Shown piece after piece: positions 7,975 to 16,685 of a stretch of DNA of 64,000 bases. This stretch comes from Phosphoribacter sp037045055 (GTDB lineage Bacteria; Actinomycetota; Actinomycetes; Actinomycetales; Dermatophilaceae): assembly GCA_037045055.1 (NCBI GenBank), contig JBAOHJ010000001.1, forward strand, positions 558,001 to 622,000. The letters run 5' to 3'. How positions within the stretch are numbered: position 1 is the first letter of the stretch; each line of letters begins with the position of its first letter. The notes beneath the pieces are model-generated. The model ran no database searches, was not told the origin of the DNA, and worked only from the letters and a program-made list of their open reading frames with translations. The translations under genes were made by a program, and so were the position numbers.

Positions 7975-8882
7975 GACAAGGCCCGGGTGATCGCCGGGAC
8001 CACCTGGTAGATGTCCCCGACGATGCCGTAGTCGCACTCGGCGAAGATCGGGGCGTCCTTGTCGGTGTTGACCGCGACGATCGTCTGGGCGCCCCGGATG
8101 CCGACCATGTGCTGCAGCTGACCCGACACGCCGACGGCGACGTAGAGCTCGGGAGCCAGGTGCAGGCCCGAGACGCCGATGTAGCGGTCGTGGCCGTACC
8201 AGTCCAGACCCTCGGCCAGCGGGCGGGTGCAGGCCACCTCGGCGCCCATGGCCGCCGCCAGCTCCTGCACCATGGCCAGGTCGGCCTGCGCCTTGACGCC
8301 GCGCCCGGCCGAGACGACCTTGGTCGCGGCGCTGAGGTTGACCGCGGCGTGGGCCGCCGGGCGGGTCTGCACCACGGTCAGGCTGCCGACCGGGCTGGCC
8401 GCGAGCGGTTCGACGGCCGCCGTGCCCCCGCCGGCCGGCTCGACGCCGCCGTCCATCATCACGGCCAGCGGCCCGGCGACGGTGGCGACCTGCTCGGCGA
8501 TGCCGCCGTAGACCGAGCGCTCGATGCCCAGCCCCTCGCCGTCGGCGGCGATGGCGGACACCCCGGTCACCAACGGGCAGCGCAGCGCGGCGGACGCAGC
8601 CCCGAGCAGCGCGCGGTCGGCGCTGCGCGTCGAGGCCAGCACGAGACCGGGAGCGGCCGCGGCCACCGCCTCGGCGACGGGCGCGGCATACGCCTCCAAT
8701 GGCGCGTCGCCGGCGTCGACGAACAGGACCTTGCCGACCCCGCCGGCCCCGGCGAGGGTGTCGGCGAGGGCACGATCACCGACCGCGACGACGGTGACCT
8801 CGCCGCCGACGCCCGCGGCGGTGTCGAGGATGGCGGCGACGGCCGGGTCGCCCGCGACGAGGACCCAGGTGGTGACGCTCAT
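7971..8882 (-). CDS. fixB: Electron transfer flavoprotein alpha subunit, FixB type
   Basis: The 303-residue protein starts at ATG 8882. Its C-terminal third holds the ETF-alpha FAD domain signature: LYVAVGVSGQLQHMVGIRGA, then AVNTDKDAPIFAECDYGIVGD. With FixA it forms the soluble flavoprotein that takes electrons from an acyl-CoA dehydrogenase or from NADH. Whether this FixAB is a bifurcating form, driving ferredoxin reduction, cannot be settled by eye. It is 17 bp from fixA and overlaps fixC, so one transcript is clear. Confidence 0.92.
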   Translation of the reverse strand: MSVTTWVLVAGDPAVAAILDTAAGVGGEVTVVAVGDRALADTLAGAGGVGKVLFVDAGDAPLEAYAAPVAEAVAAAAPGLVLASTRSADRALLGAASAALRCPLVTGVSAIAADGEGLGIERSVYGGIAEQVATVAGPLAVMMDGGVEPAGGGTAAVEPLAASPVGSLTVVQTRPAAHAAVNLSAATKVVSAGRGVKAQADLAMVQELAAAMGAEVACTRPLAEGLDWYGHDRYIGVSGLHLAPELYVAVGVSGQLQHMVGIRGAQTIVAVNTDKDAPIFAECDYGIVGDIYQVVPAITRALS

Positions 8883-8899
8883 GTCAGTCTCCCCGCTCT

Positions 8900-9676
8900 C
8901 TAGAGGGCCCCGGCGGCGCGCAGCGCGGCCACGAGCTGAGCCGCCGCCGCGGCGGCGTCCGACCCGTCGATGATCTCGCCCTTGCGGGCCTTCAGCTGGG
9001 GTCGCCGGGCCGCGGTCACCTCCAGGGTGGCGGCGGGCGCGGGCACGTCGAGGTCGGCCGCGGTGACCTCCTCGACCGGCTTCTTCGCCGCCGCGAGGAT
9101 GTCCTTCATGCCCGGCACGCGCGGCAGGACCGCGTCGGTCGCCACCGAGAGCACCACCGGCCCGCTGACCGAGAGCACCTGCGACCCGCCGGCGTGGGCC
9201 CGCTCGACGGTGAGGTCGCCGGGGGTGCCCGTGACGGACCTGACCTCCGAGAGGATCGGCCACCCCAACGCCCCGGCCAGGGCGTTGGGCACCAGCTTGG
9301 CGCCGACGTCGACCGAGGAGTCCCCGGTGAGCACGACGTCCACCGACCCGATCCGCCGCACGAGCGCCGCGAGGTAGGCGCCGGTCTCGGCGCTGCCCAG
9401 CCCGGCCATCGCGTCGTCGGCGAGGACGACCGCGCGGTCGAACCCCCGGGACAGGGCGGCCTTGCGGGCCAACGGCGACCCGGCGTCCTTGGCCCCGACG
9501 GTGACCCCCACGAGCTCGCCCGCGGTGGCGTCGGCCAGCTGGCGGCCCAGCTCGATGGCGACCGGGTCGTACTCGCTGACACCGGCCTTGGCCCGGCTCC
9601 AGTCGACGGTGCCGTCGGCACCGACGCTGGCCTCCTGGGGGTTCGCGGCCCACTTGTAGGCGACGACGATGGTCAT
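8900..9676 (-). CDS. fixA: Electron transfer flavoprotein beta subunit, FixA type
   Basis: The 258-residue protein starts at ATG 9676 with AAGGGA upstream. The opening TIVVAYKWAANPQEASVGADG and the middle TGDSSVDVGAKLVPNALAGALGWP fit ETF-beta/FixA. It carries the AMP or second-flavin site and docks to the partner dehydrogenase. It is the first fix gene in transcription order, only 31 bp after the acyl-CoA dehydrogenase stop, the most direct evidence that the fix module serves that dehydrogenase. Confidence 0.92.
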   Translation of the reverse strand: MTIVVAYKWAANPQEASVGADGTVDWSRAKAGVSEYDPVAIELGRQLADATAGELVGVTVGAKDAGSPLARKAALSRGFDRAVVLADDAMAGLGSAETGAYLAALVRRIGSVDVVLTGDSSVDVGAKLVPNALAGALGWPILSEVRSVTGTPGDLTVERAHAGGSQVLSVSGPVVLSVATDAVLPRVPGMKDILAAAKKPVEEVTAADLDVPAPAATLEVTAARRPQLKARKGEIIDGSDAAAAAAQLVAALRAAGAL

Positions 9677-9707
9677 GCGAGGTCCCTTCTGCCGATGGGT
9701 CGCCGGG

Positions 9708-10853
9708 TCAGGAGGCGAAGTCCTTGACGATCTGGCGGCCGATGACGTGGACCATGATCTCGTCGGTGCCGCCGCCGAACCGGTGGCCCCGGGCATCGCG
9801 CCACAGCCGCGATATGCGGGTGCCCTGGGTGATGCCGATGCCGCCGTGGATCTGCATCGAGTCGTCGCACACGGTGAAGGCCTCCATGGCGCAGTAGCGC
9901 TTGACCATGGCGCCGTGGGTCTTCAACGGCAGGTCGTTGTCGACCATCCAGCCGCCGCGGTAGACCATGTTGCGCATGTTCTCGATCTTGATCGCCATGT
10001 CGGTCAACTTCTCCTGGATGAGCTGGAAGTTGCCGATCGGCTGACCGAACTGCACCCGCACCCCGGCATACCGGGCGGCGTCCTCGAAGGCGGCCTCGGC
10101 CAGACCGAGGCACTGGGCCCCGATCATCAGCCGCTCGTACTCGAAGTTCTTCATCAGCTGGACGAAACCCTCGCCCTTGGTGCCGACCAGGGCGGACTCG
10201 TCCACCTCGACGTCGGACAGGTAGATCTCCGAAGAGTCGTCGGTGTACCACATGATCTTGTCCAGCGGCGAGACGGTGATCCCGGGGCTGGCCATCGGGA
10301 CCAGGTACATCGAGATCGACTTCGCGCGGTCCTGCGCGTCGGGGTTGCGGGCCATGGTGAGCAGGTACTTCGCCGAGACGGCGCTGGTGACCAGCGTCTT
10401 GGTGCCGTTGAGGACGACCTTGCCGTCCCGGTGCACCGCCGAGGTCTTCATCGCCGAGTTGTCCGACCCCGCGCCCGGCTCGGTGAAGCCCAGCCCGAAC
10501 GGCGCCTGCCCGTCGGCGATCAGGCCCAGCACGTCGCGCTTCTGGTCCTCGTTGCCGAACTCGAGGATGTCCTTGACCTGGAGGATCTCCAGGCCGTAGC
10601 CGTTGTTGAGGCCCTGCTTGGCGACCCGCTCGCCGATCATCAGCATGGTGAGGAAGTCGCACGGCGTGCCGCCGTACTCCTCGGGGAACCCCAGGCTCAT
10701 GAACCCGGCCTCGTTCATCGCCTTGTGGAAGGACACCGGCCGCTGGTGCCTCTTGTCCAGGTCGGCGATGTAGTCGTGCGAGCACTCCCGCTCGAGCAGC
10801 TCGTCCAGGCTCTCCAGCAACAGGATCTGCTCGTCGGTGAGGGAGAAGTCCAT
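9708..10853 (-). CDS. Acyl-CoA dehydrogenase (isovaleryl/long-chain-type catalytic Glu), partner of FixAB
   Basis: This 381-residue ACAD shows the FAD motif GFTEPGAGSDNSAMKT (near 122-137), an arginine-glutamine FAD contact RVQFGQPIGNFQLIQ near 266, and the C-terminal MQIHGGIGITQG. The medium-chain-type catalytic glutamate is absent, since the usual YEGT position reads GGGT (360-363). However, FEYERLMIG places Glu240 where isovaleryl- and long-chain enzymes keep their base, so it should be active. Substrate candidates are a side-chain CoA ester (for example a phenylpropanoyl-CoA) or a ring CoA ester. Transcribed between the thiolase and fixA. Confidence 0.88.
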   Translation of the reverse strand: MDFSLTDEQILLLESLDELLERECSHDYIADLDKRHQRPVSFHKAMNEAGFMSLGFPEEYGGTPCDFLTMLMIGERVAKQGLNNGYGLEILQVKDILEFGNEDQKRDVLGLIADGQAPFGLGFTEPGAGSDNSAMKTSAVHRDGKVVLNGTKTLVTSAVSAKYLLTMARNPDAQDRAKSISMYLVPMASPGITVSPLDKIMWYTDDSSEIYLSDVEVDESALVGTKGEGFVQLMKNFEYERLMIGAQCLGLAEAAFEDAARYAGVRVQFGQPIGNFQLIQEKLTDMAIKIENMRNMVYRGGWMVDNDLPLKTHGAMVKRYCAMEAFTVCDDSMQIHGGIGITQGTRISRLWRDARGHRFGGGTDEIMVHVIGRQIVKDFAS

Positions 10854-10964
10854 GAGGGCACCTTTCAGCGCGGCGGGCCGGTTCGACGGGTTGGGCTGAG
10901 CGAGCAGGGATGCCGCGCCGGCCGGTCGGACTCCAGGGCCCGTCCGGCCGGCTGGCCGGCGCGG

Positions 10965-12152
10965 TCAGTCGGTGACGCGCAGGACCATGGCCATCGCCGA
11001 GTCGCCGGCGGCGCACCCGGTGAACAGCCCGACGCCACCCCCGCGGGCGCGCAGCTCCTGGACCAGCTCGGCGATCGAGCGCATCCCGGTGGGGCCCTGC
11101 GGGTGACCGAAGATCAGGCTGCAGCCACGCACGTTCATCTTCTCCAGCGGCAGGCCGGTCTGCTTGCTCAGGAAGACGTCGTTGACCGCGAACGGGTTGT
11201 GCGTCGTCACCAGGTCGACGTCCTTGACCTCGAGCCCGGCCTGCTTCAGGGCGCTGAGCGCCGCCGGCACCGGGGCCGCGGGCATGTGCGCCTTCTCGAC
11301 CCGGGCGATCCCGGTGGCCAGCATCTCGACGACGCCATTGCCGCCGGACATCTCGCGGGCCCGGGCCAGTGTGCTGATGACCACCCCGGCGACCCCGTCG
11401 CCCGGATGGGTCTGCGCCGCGCCGGAGTGCACGCCGCCCTCGTTGACGACCTTGAGGTCCTTGATCGAGTCCATGGTCACGCCCCGGATGCCCTCGTCGG
11501 CCTCCAGGGTGACCGTCTTGCGCCCGACCTGGACCTCGATGGGCACCATGTAGGTCTTCTGGAAGGCCCGGTCGTCGGCCAGCGAGGTCTCGTACTGCTC
11601 GTAGCGCAGCACCTTGAGCTCGTCGCACTCCTGCTTGGTGATGCCGCCCTTGGCCGCGACGTTGTCGGCCGCGCGTAGCATGCTCGTGCCGCCGATCGGG
11701 TCCTTGGCGAATCCGTCCAGCGTCCAGTTGGTGACGATCGGGGCGCCGCAGGCGTTCGAGGGCATCGGGTAGTGGATGACCGGGCCGTTGCTCATCCGGT
11801 CGGCGCAGACCGCGATCTGCAGCTCGTCGTCGGACTGGACGTTGCCGGCGGCGGCCTGCATCGAGGCCACCGAGGTGGCACACGCCTGCACGACCATGGG
11901 ACCGCTGATGTGACCGGCCCCGATGCGCGCGGCGATCGTCGGGGCGCCGTAGAAGATCTCCAGTTGGGGGTTGGTCCAGCCGTGCACGATGCCGGTCAGC
12001 GACGCCGGGTCGATCCCGCGGTCGGCCAGGGCCCGGCTCGTCACGGCCACCCCCGTGGTGATCGAGGAGATTTCCGCGATCGTGCCCTGCCACCTGGCGA
12101 ACGGCGAGGACCAGATGTTCCCGGCGGCGAACCCAACGTTGCTGAACTTCAT
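10965..12152 (-). CDS. Thiolase-family acetyl-CoA acyltransferase
   Basis: The 395-residue protein starts at ATG 12152 with AGGAG upstream. All thiolase residues are in place: Cys91 in VVQACATSVAS, the HNPFAVND equivalent of the NEAFA motif, His350 in GHPQGPTG and Cys380 in TGCAAGDSAMAM. It therefore should cleave a 3-ketoacyl-CoA with CoA (or condense in reverse), unlike the DUF35-associated lipid-transfer relatives that lose residues. It is the first gene of the thiolase-ACAD-fixABCX-ligase run and diverges from the second MFS transporter across a 406-bp control region. With the MaoC hydratase it supplies most steps of an aryl beta-oxidation; only the hydroxyacyl-CoA dehydrogenase is missing. 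Confidence 0.87.
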   Translation of the reverse strand: MKFSNVGFAAGNIWSSPFARWQGTIAEISSITTGVAVTSRALADRGIDPASLTGIVHGWTNPQLEIFYGAPTIAARIGAGHISGPMVVQACATSVASMQAAAGNVQSDDELQIAVCADRMSNGPVIHYPMPSNACGAPIVTNWTLDGFAKDPIGGTSMLRAADNVAAKGGITKQECDELKVLRYEQYETSLADDRAFQKTYMVPIEVQVGRKTVTLEADEGIRGVTMDSIKDLKVVNEGGVHSGAAQTHPGDGVAGVVISTLARAREMSGGNGVVEMLATGIARVEKAHMPAAPVPAALSALKQAGLEVKDVDLVTTHNPFAVNDVFLSKQTGLPLEKMNVRGCSLIFGHPQGPTGMRSIAELVQELRARGGGVGLFTGCAAGDSAMAMVLRVTD

Positions 12153-12558
12153 CGTGCAGGCTCCTGACGTGCTCGAAGGCAGGGTTTGGCGCAGGCGCCC
12201 GAGAGGGCCGCCGGCTGCGCCCGGCGAGAGCGCAGCCGGCGTCACCGCTCGCACACCCGTCGGGACGACCTTAGCCGTCGGCGCTCGCGGCGGCATCCCG
12301 ACCCCGGCGGCGTTCTCCACCCCAGAAAGCCCCGGTCTCGGATGATGGACCCGTCGGCGGCGCCCGGTCGGACCGGCCCGACTCGCGCGCAACCGCTTGT
12401 TCCCCAGGACATTTCCGCACATGGCAAGGGCCGTCCGTCAGATCATTGACAATGGTCGGGAGCGGGGGCGACAGTCGACGCAGACGCCTGTCGCGCGCGC
12501 CATCGACGCCGCGTCGCGCGCGCCGTCGACACACCATCGCCCACCGCCGGAGGTCTCC
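12153..12558. promoter_or_regulatory. Divergent control region between thiolase operon and second MFS transporter
   Basis: This 406-bp gap has no credible gene. It holds the leader hairpin at 12210-12240 and, at 12444-12454, the palindrome CATTGACAATG (two 5-bp arms around a central A) that overlaps a TTGACA-like hexamer. The palindrome size fits a MarR/IclR-type dimer site. The region is the only divergent promoter in the island, so it is the natural target of the IclR regulator encoded at 17.3 kb. No -10 element could be assigned with confidence. Confidence 0.45.
12210..12240 (-). promoter_or_regulatory. Perfect 11-bp hairpin in the thiolase-operon leader
   Basis: GCCGGCTGCGC (12210-12220) and GCGCAGCCGGC (12230-12240) form a perfect 11-bp stem with a 9-nt loop, 58 bases upstream of the thiolase start. 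If transcribed, it would be a very stable leader hairpin able to pause or terminate transcription; a role as a DNA-binding site is also possible. Confidence 0.5.
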
Positions 12559-13910
12559 GTGGATCTGCGCCACGCCATCGCCACCTCGCCGATGAAGCCG
12601 TTCCAGATCCGGTTGCTCGTCATCTGCATCCTGCTCTCGTTCGTCGACGGGTTCGAGATCCTCATCGCGGGCTACGTCGCCCCGTTCCTGGCCAAGCCCG
12701 AGGTGTGGGGCCTGACCAACGTCCAGACCGGGTACTTCCTCAGCGCGGGGTCCATCGGCCTGGCCGCCGGGGGCATCCTCATCTCGCCCTTCGCCGACGT
12801 CATCGGCCGGCGCCGGCACATCCTCATGTGCCTGTCCCTCATCGTCGTCGGGATGAGCGCGACCGCCCTGGCGCCCAACCTGCCGATGCTGCTGGTCGCC
12901 CGGGCCTTCGCCGGGCTGTGGATCGGCGCGCTGCTGCCCAGCATCAACATCCTCGTCTCCGAGTACTCCTCCGAGGCCAGACGCGGCACGGTCATGGGCG
13001 TCTACGGCATCGGGCTGCCCGCGGGCGCCGCCTCCGGCGGATTCATCTCCACCTTCCTCATCGACGCGTGGGGCTGGCGGGCGCCACTGTGGTTCGCGGC
13101 GGCCCTCACCGTGGTCCTCATGCTCGCCGCCCTGGCATGGATGCCCGAGTCGATCCACTACCTGGTCGAGAAACGCCCCCCGGGGCGTTGGGGCAGTACA
13201 ACGCCATCGCCCGAGGGCTGGGGTACGAGCAGTCCGACGACCTGCCCCCGGCGCATGCGAGGGCCGGCGAGAAGGTCAACGTCGCGGCGTTGTTCCAGGG
13301 CATCCTCGGCAGGCGGACGCTGCTGCTGTGGATCGCCTTCTTCTGCGAGTACTCCGCCTTCTACTTCGCCAATGCCTGGACCCCGAAGCTGCTCTCGGAC
13401 GCGACCAAGGACCCGACCCTCGGCGTGCGGGCCGGGGTCCTGGTCGCGGTCGGTGGCGTCGTCGGCGCGCTGGTGTTCGCCTGGGCCTGCACCCGGTGGC
13501 ACCCGCGGATGCTCACGGCCATCCTCGTCACGGTCTTCGGGCTGGCCTTCTTCAACCTCTATGCCTCCAACTTCACCGTCCCCGCCCTGGCCCTGACCCT
13601 GGCCGTGGCCGTCGGTTTCACCACGAACGGCGGCAACGCGGCCTACTACGCGATCAGCCCGTCGGTCTATCCCACCCGGCTGCGCGCCACCGGCGTCGGG
13701 TGGATGATCGGCATCGGCCGGATCGGCTCGATCGTCGCCCCGATCATCGCCGGCTACCTGCTGGACGCCGGGTTCACGGCACCGACGCTGTACCGCATCT
13801 TCGGCGTCGTCATCGCCATCGGCGGCGTGCTCGTCTACGTGCTGCACCGCACTTACCGCGGTCTCGGCGAGGATGCCGACGCGACGTTGGCCACGGCCGC
13901 GGCGCACTGA
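12559..13910 (+). pseudogene. AAHS-family aromatic-acid MFS transporter, frameshifted
   Basis: The start is GTG 12559 with GGAGG 6 bases upstream (MDLRHAIATSPMKPFQIRLL). The first half runs in one frame to about 13180 and contains the AAHS motif LLSFVDGFEILIAGY and the DVIGRRRH loop. The second half (helices 7-12, starting ALGQYNAIARGLGYEQSDD) is in the -1 frame. The switch lies at CGCCCCCCGGGG: six C at 13176-13181 and four G at 13182-13185. Adding one C restores a normal 450-residue AAHS protein reading VEKRPPGALGQYNA. This is a true inactivating indel, a phase-variable tract or a sequencing error; the downstream half shows no other decay. It is adjacent to the second aryl-CoA ligase. Confidence 0.82.
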
Positions 13911-14113
13911 CGGTCGGTCGCCATGGCCGTGCACGCGCTGAGGGCCCCACCGGTGCGTACCGGCGGTGCCGTCCGAGGATCCCGTGCCGCGGGACCGGTC
14001 CGGCGCTCGGGCGTCGCCGGATCGATACGGTGTGACCCGAAACGACGGCAGCGGCCCGCACGCGTGCCGACAGGTCAGCAGCAGGCGCCCCTGGCGGCGC
14101 GGAGGGAGGCGTG

Positions 14114-15682
14114 ATGTTCAACGCTCAGCAGTGGTTGGTCGACCGGCACGTGGACGACGGGCTCGGGGACCATACCGCCGTCGAGGCCCCCGGGGGCAGC
14201 CTCACCTACCGTGAGCTGTCCGCGTTGTGCGGCGAGGTGGCCGCCGGCCTGCGCAGCCTGCACCTGCATCGCGACGACCGGATCGTCATCGTCATGAACG
14301 ACGAGGTGCCGATGATCAGCAGCATCCTCGGGGTGTTCCGCGGCGGCTTCGTCGCGGTGCCGGTGTCGACGATGCTGGGCGCGATGGAGCTGCGCGAGAT
14401 CATCCGCGACTCGGCCGCCGACGCGGTCATCGCGAGCTTCGAGTACGCCTCGGCCGTGGCCGAGGCGATCAGGGAATGCCCGGACGTGGACTATCTCGTC
14501 GTGGACGGGCCGCACACCGTGCCCACCGGGGGGCACGCCCTGACGATCACCTGGGAGGAGCTGGTGGCACGGGGGCGCAGCGGCCCGGCCGAGCTGCGTC
14601 AGGTGGCCGACACCACCGAGGACGAGTGGGCGTTGTGGCTCTACACCTCCGGCACGACCGGCAAGCCCAAGGGCGCCATGCACCGGCACGAGACGATCAA
14701 GTTCGTCGGGCAGACCTTCCCGCCCCGGGTGCTCAACCTCACCCACACGGACCGCTGCCTGTCCATCGCCAAGATGTTCTTCTCGTACGGCATCGGCAAC
14801 AGCCTCTTCTACCCGCTCTCCCAGGGCGCCACGACCATCCTCGAGCCGCGCCGACCCACCCCGGAGATCTTCGGTGAGCGCCTCGTCCGGGACAAGCCGA
14901 CGATCTTCGACGCCGTGCCCACGTTCTTCGCCCAGCTTTTGGCCAGCGACCTGCCCGAGGACACCTTCGCCTCGGTCCGCCTGTGCGTGTCGGCCGGCGA
15001 ACCCTTGCCCACGACCCTGCAGGAGCGCTTCATCGAGCGTTTCCACGTGCCCATGGTGGACGGCATCGGGTGCACCGAGTTCCTCAACACCTTCCTGTCC
15101 AACACCTGGGACGACATCAAACCCGGCACCACCGGCAAGCCGATCCCGCCCTACGAGATCGAGCTGCGCGCCCCGGACGGCACGCTGGTCCCCCGCGGCG
15201 AGCCGGGCACGATGTGGGTCAAGGGCCCGACGATGGCGATCGGCTACTGGAAGCGGGTCGCCACCAGCCGCCAGGTCTTCGTCGGCGAGTGGTGCAACAC
15301 CGGTGACACCTTCCTGCAGGACGAGGACGGCTACTTCGTCTGCCTGGGTCGCACCAACGACCTCATCAAGGCGGGGGGCATCTACGTCTCGCCGGCCGAG
15401 ATCGAGAACCGACTGCTCAAGCACGACGGGGTCGCCGAGGTCGCGGTCGTCGGCCTGCCGGACGAGGACGGGCTGTACAAGCCGGTGGCCTTCGTCGTCA
15501 AGGCACAGCCGGTCACCGAGGACGATCTCGTGCACTGGTGCCGTGACGGGATGGCCGCCTTCAAGAGGCCGCGACGGGTGGTCTTCGTCGACGAGCTGCC
15601 CAAGACGGCCACCGGCAAGATGCAGCGGTTCAGGCTGCGGGAGGGCAGCCCGGCCGACGCCACGACGGCCGGGCCCGGGTGA
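14114..15682 (+). CDS. Benzoate-CoA ligase family (aryl-CoA synthetase), second copy
   Basis: The 522-residue protein uses ATG 14114 (a GTG three bases earlier is too close to the GGAGGGAGG site). Motifs: LYTSGTTGKPKGAMHRH P-loop near 177, GIGCTEFLNTFLSN near 317, TGDTFLQDEDGYFVCLGR and PKTATGKMQRF near the C terminus. GAMHRH and the GCTEF(L) stretch place it with aryl-CoA ligases, as for the ligase at 4.7-6.3 kb, but the two differ over most of their length, so they probably activate different acids. It follows the frameshifted transporter by 203 bp (no gene seen there) and precedes an amidohydrolase, repeating the transporter/ligase/amidohydrolase theme of the first module. Confidence 0.85.
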   Translation: MFNAQQWLVDRHVDDGLGDHTAVEAPGGSLTYRELSALCGEVAAGLRSLHLHRDDRIVIVMNDEVPMISSILGVFRGGFVAVPVSTMLGAMELREIIRDSAADAVIASFEYASAVAEAIRECPDVDYLVVDGPHTVPTGGHALTITWEELVARGRSGPAELRQVADTTEDEWALWLYTSGTTGKPKGAMHRHETIKFVGQTFPPRVLNLTHTDRCLSIAKMFFSYGIGNSLFYPLSQGATTILEPRRPTPEIFGERLVRDKPTIFDAVPTFFAQLLASDLPEDTFASVRLCVSAGEPLPTTLQERFIERFHVPMVDGIGCTEFLNTFLSNTWDDIKPGTTGKPIPPYEIELRAPDGTLVPRGEPGTMWVKGPTMAIGYWKRVATSRQVFVGEWCNTGDTFLQDEDGYFVCLGRTNDLIKAGGIYVSPAEIENRLLKHDGVAEVAVVGLPDEDGLYKPVAFVVKAQPVTEDDLVHWCRDGMAAFKRPRRVVFVDELPKTATGKMQRFRLREGSPADATTAGPG

Positions 15683-15798
15683 CGGGGGGGCCCCGAGGCC
15701 GCGTGCGCGGCGCGTATGCTCGGGATATAGAGCGGGCAGCCGGCGAGGCGCCCGCGGAACCTCCGTGGTCGACCCCCGTCGGAAAGGCAGGCCCACCC

Positions 15799-16683
15799 GT
15801 GCTTGACGGACTCCCTCTCGTCGACGCGCATACGCACGTCCCGCTGCTGCCGACCCTCAACGAGGCCTGGCGACACTGGGCGTACAACTTCGGCCGCCCG
15901 GGGATCGTCGAGGATGTCTGGGGCAAGGACGGCGTGCCCAGCCCGCAGCGCCTCGAGGAGATCTTCAAGGAGCAGAGCGTCGACGTTGCGTTGCTGTTCT
16001 GCGAGTACAGCCCCAAGTCCACCGGCATTCAGGAGTTCGACGAGCTGCTGCCACTCGTGGAGTACAACCCCGAGATGTTCCACCCGGTGGCCAACGTCAA
16101 CCCGCACCTGCACTTTCCCCTGGTCAAAGAGCTGCGGCGCCAGCTCGACCACGGCGCGGCGGCCCTCAAGCTGCACCCCGTGCACGGCGGCTTCAAGCCG
16201 GCCGACACGTCCCTGTATGCCGGCTACCAGCTCCTCGAGGAGCGCCAGGTCCCCCTGGTCATCCACTGCGGCACCAGCGTGTTCCCCGGCTCCTCGAACG
16301 AGTACGCCGATCCCGAGCTGCTGCTGCCGGTCATCCGCGACTTCCCGGACCTCACCGTGATCCTCGCCCACGGCGGGCGGGGGTGGTGGTTCGACACCGC
16401 CGCCTTCATGGCGATGAGCATGCCCAACGTGTGGATCGAGCTGGCCGGGCTGCCGCCCAAGTGGCTCCCGCGCTACTACGGCCGGTTCGACCTGCCCAAG
16501 CTCTCCCGCAAGTGGATCTTCGCGACCGACTGGCCAGGGGTGCGCGACATCGCCGCCAACGCGCGGGCCGTGGCCGACCTGGTCCCGCCGCAGAACGTGC
16601 CGGATCTCATCGGCGGTCACGCGCTGCGGCTGTATGCCGGGATGCCGCAGGGTCTCAAGGACCTGGCCGCCAAGCCCGACTGA
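15799..16683 (+). CDS. Amidohydrolase-superfamily protein, second copy
   Basis: I place the start at GTG 15799 (MLDGLPLVDAHTHVP, with GGAAAGG about 11 bases upstream), giving 294 residues; the frame is open further upstream but lacks similarity there. Metal-site motifs: DAHTHV near 9, KLHPVHGG near 122, VIHCGTS near 153, LAHGGRGWW near 189 and ATDWPG near 244. The COG2159 family contains non-oxidative decarboxylases and CouO-type beta-ketoacyl-CoA hydrolases. Its gene sits just after an aryl-CoA ligase and 2 bases before a PaaY-like gene, which favours action on a CoA ester or its product. Confidence 0.72.
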   Translation: MLDGLPLVDAHTHVPLLPTLNEAWRHWAYNFGRPGIVEDVWGKDGVPSPQRLEEIFKEQSVDVALLFCEYSPKSTGIQEFDELLPLVEYNPEMFHPVANVNPHLHFPLVKELRRQLDHGAAALKLHPVHGGFKPADTSLYAGYQLLEERQVPLVIHCGTSVFPGSSNEYADPELLLPVIRDFPDLTVILAHGGRGWWFDTAAFMAMSMPNVWIELAGLPPKWLPRYYGRFDLPKLSRKWIFATDWPGVRDIAANARAVADLVPPQNVPDLIGGHALRLYAGMPQGLKDLAAKPD

Positions 16684-16685
16684 CG

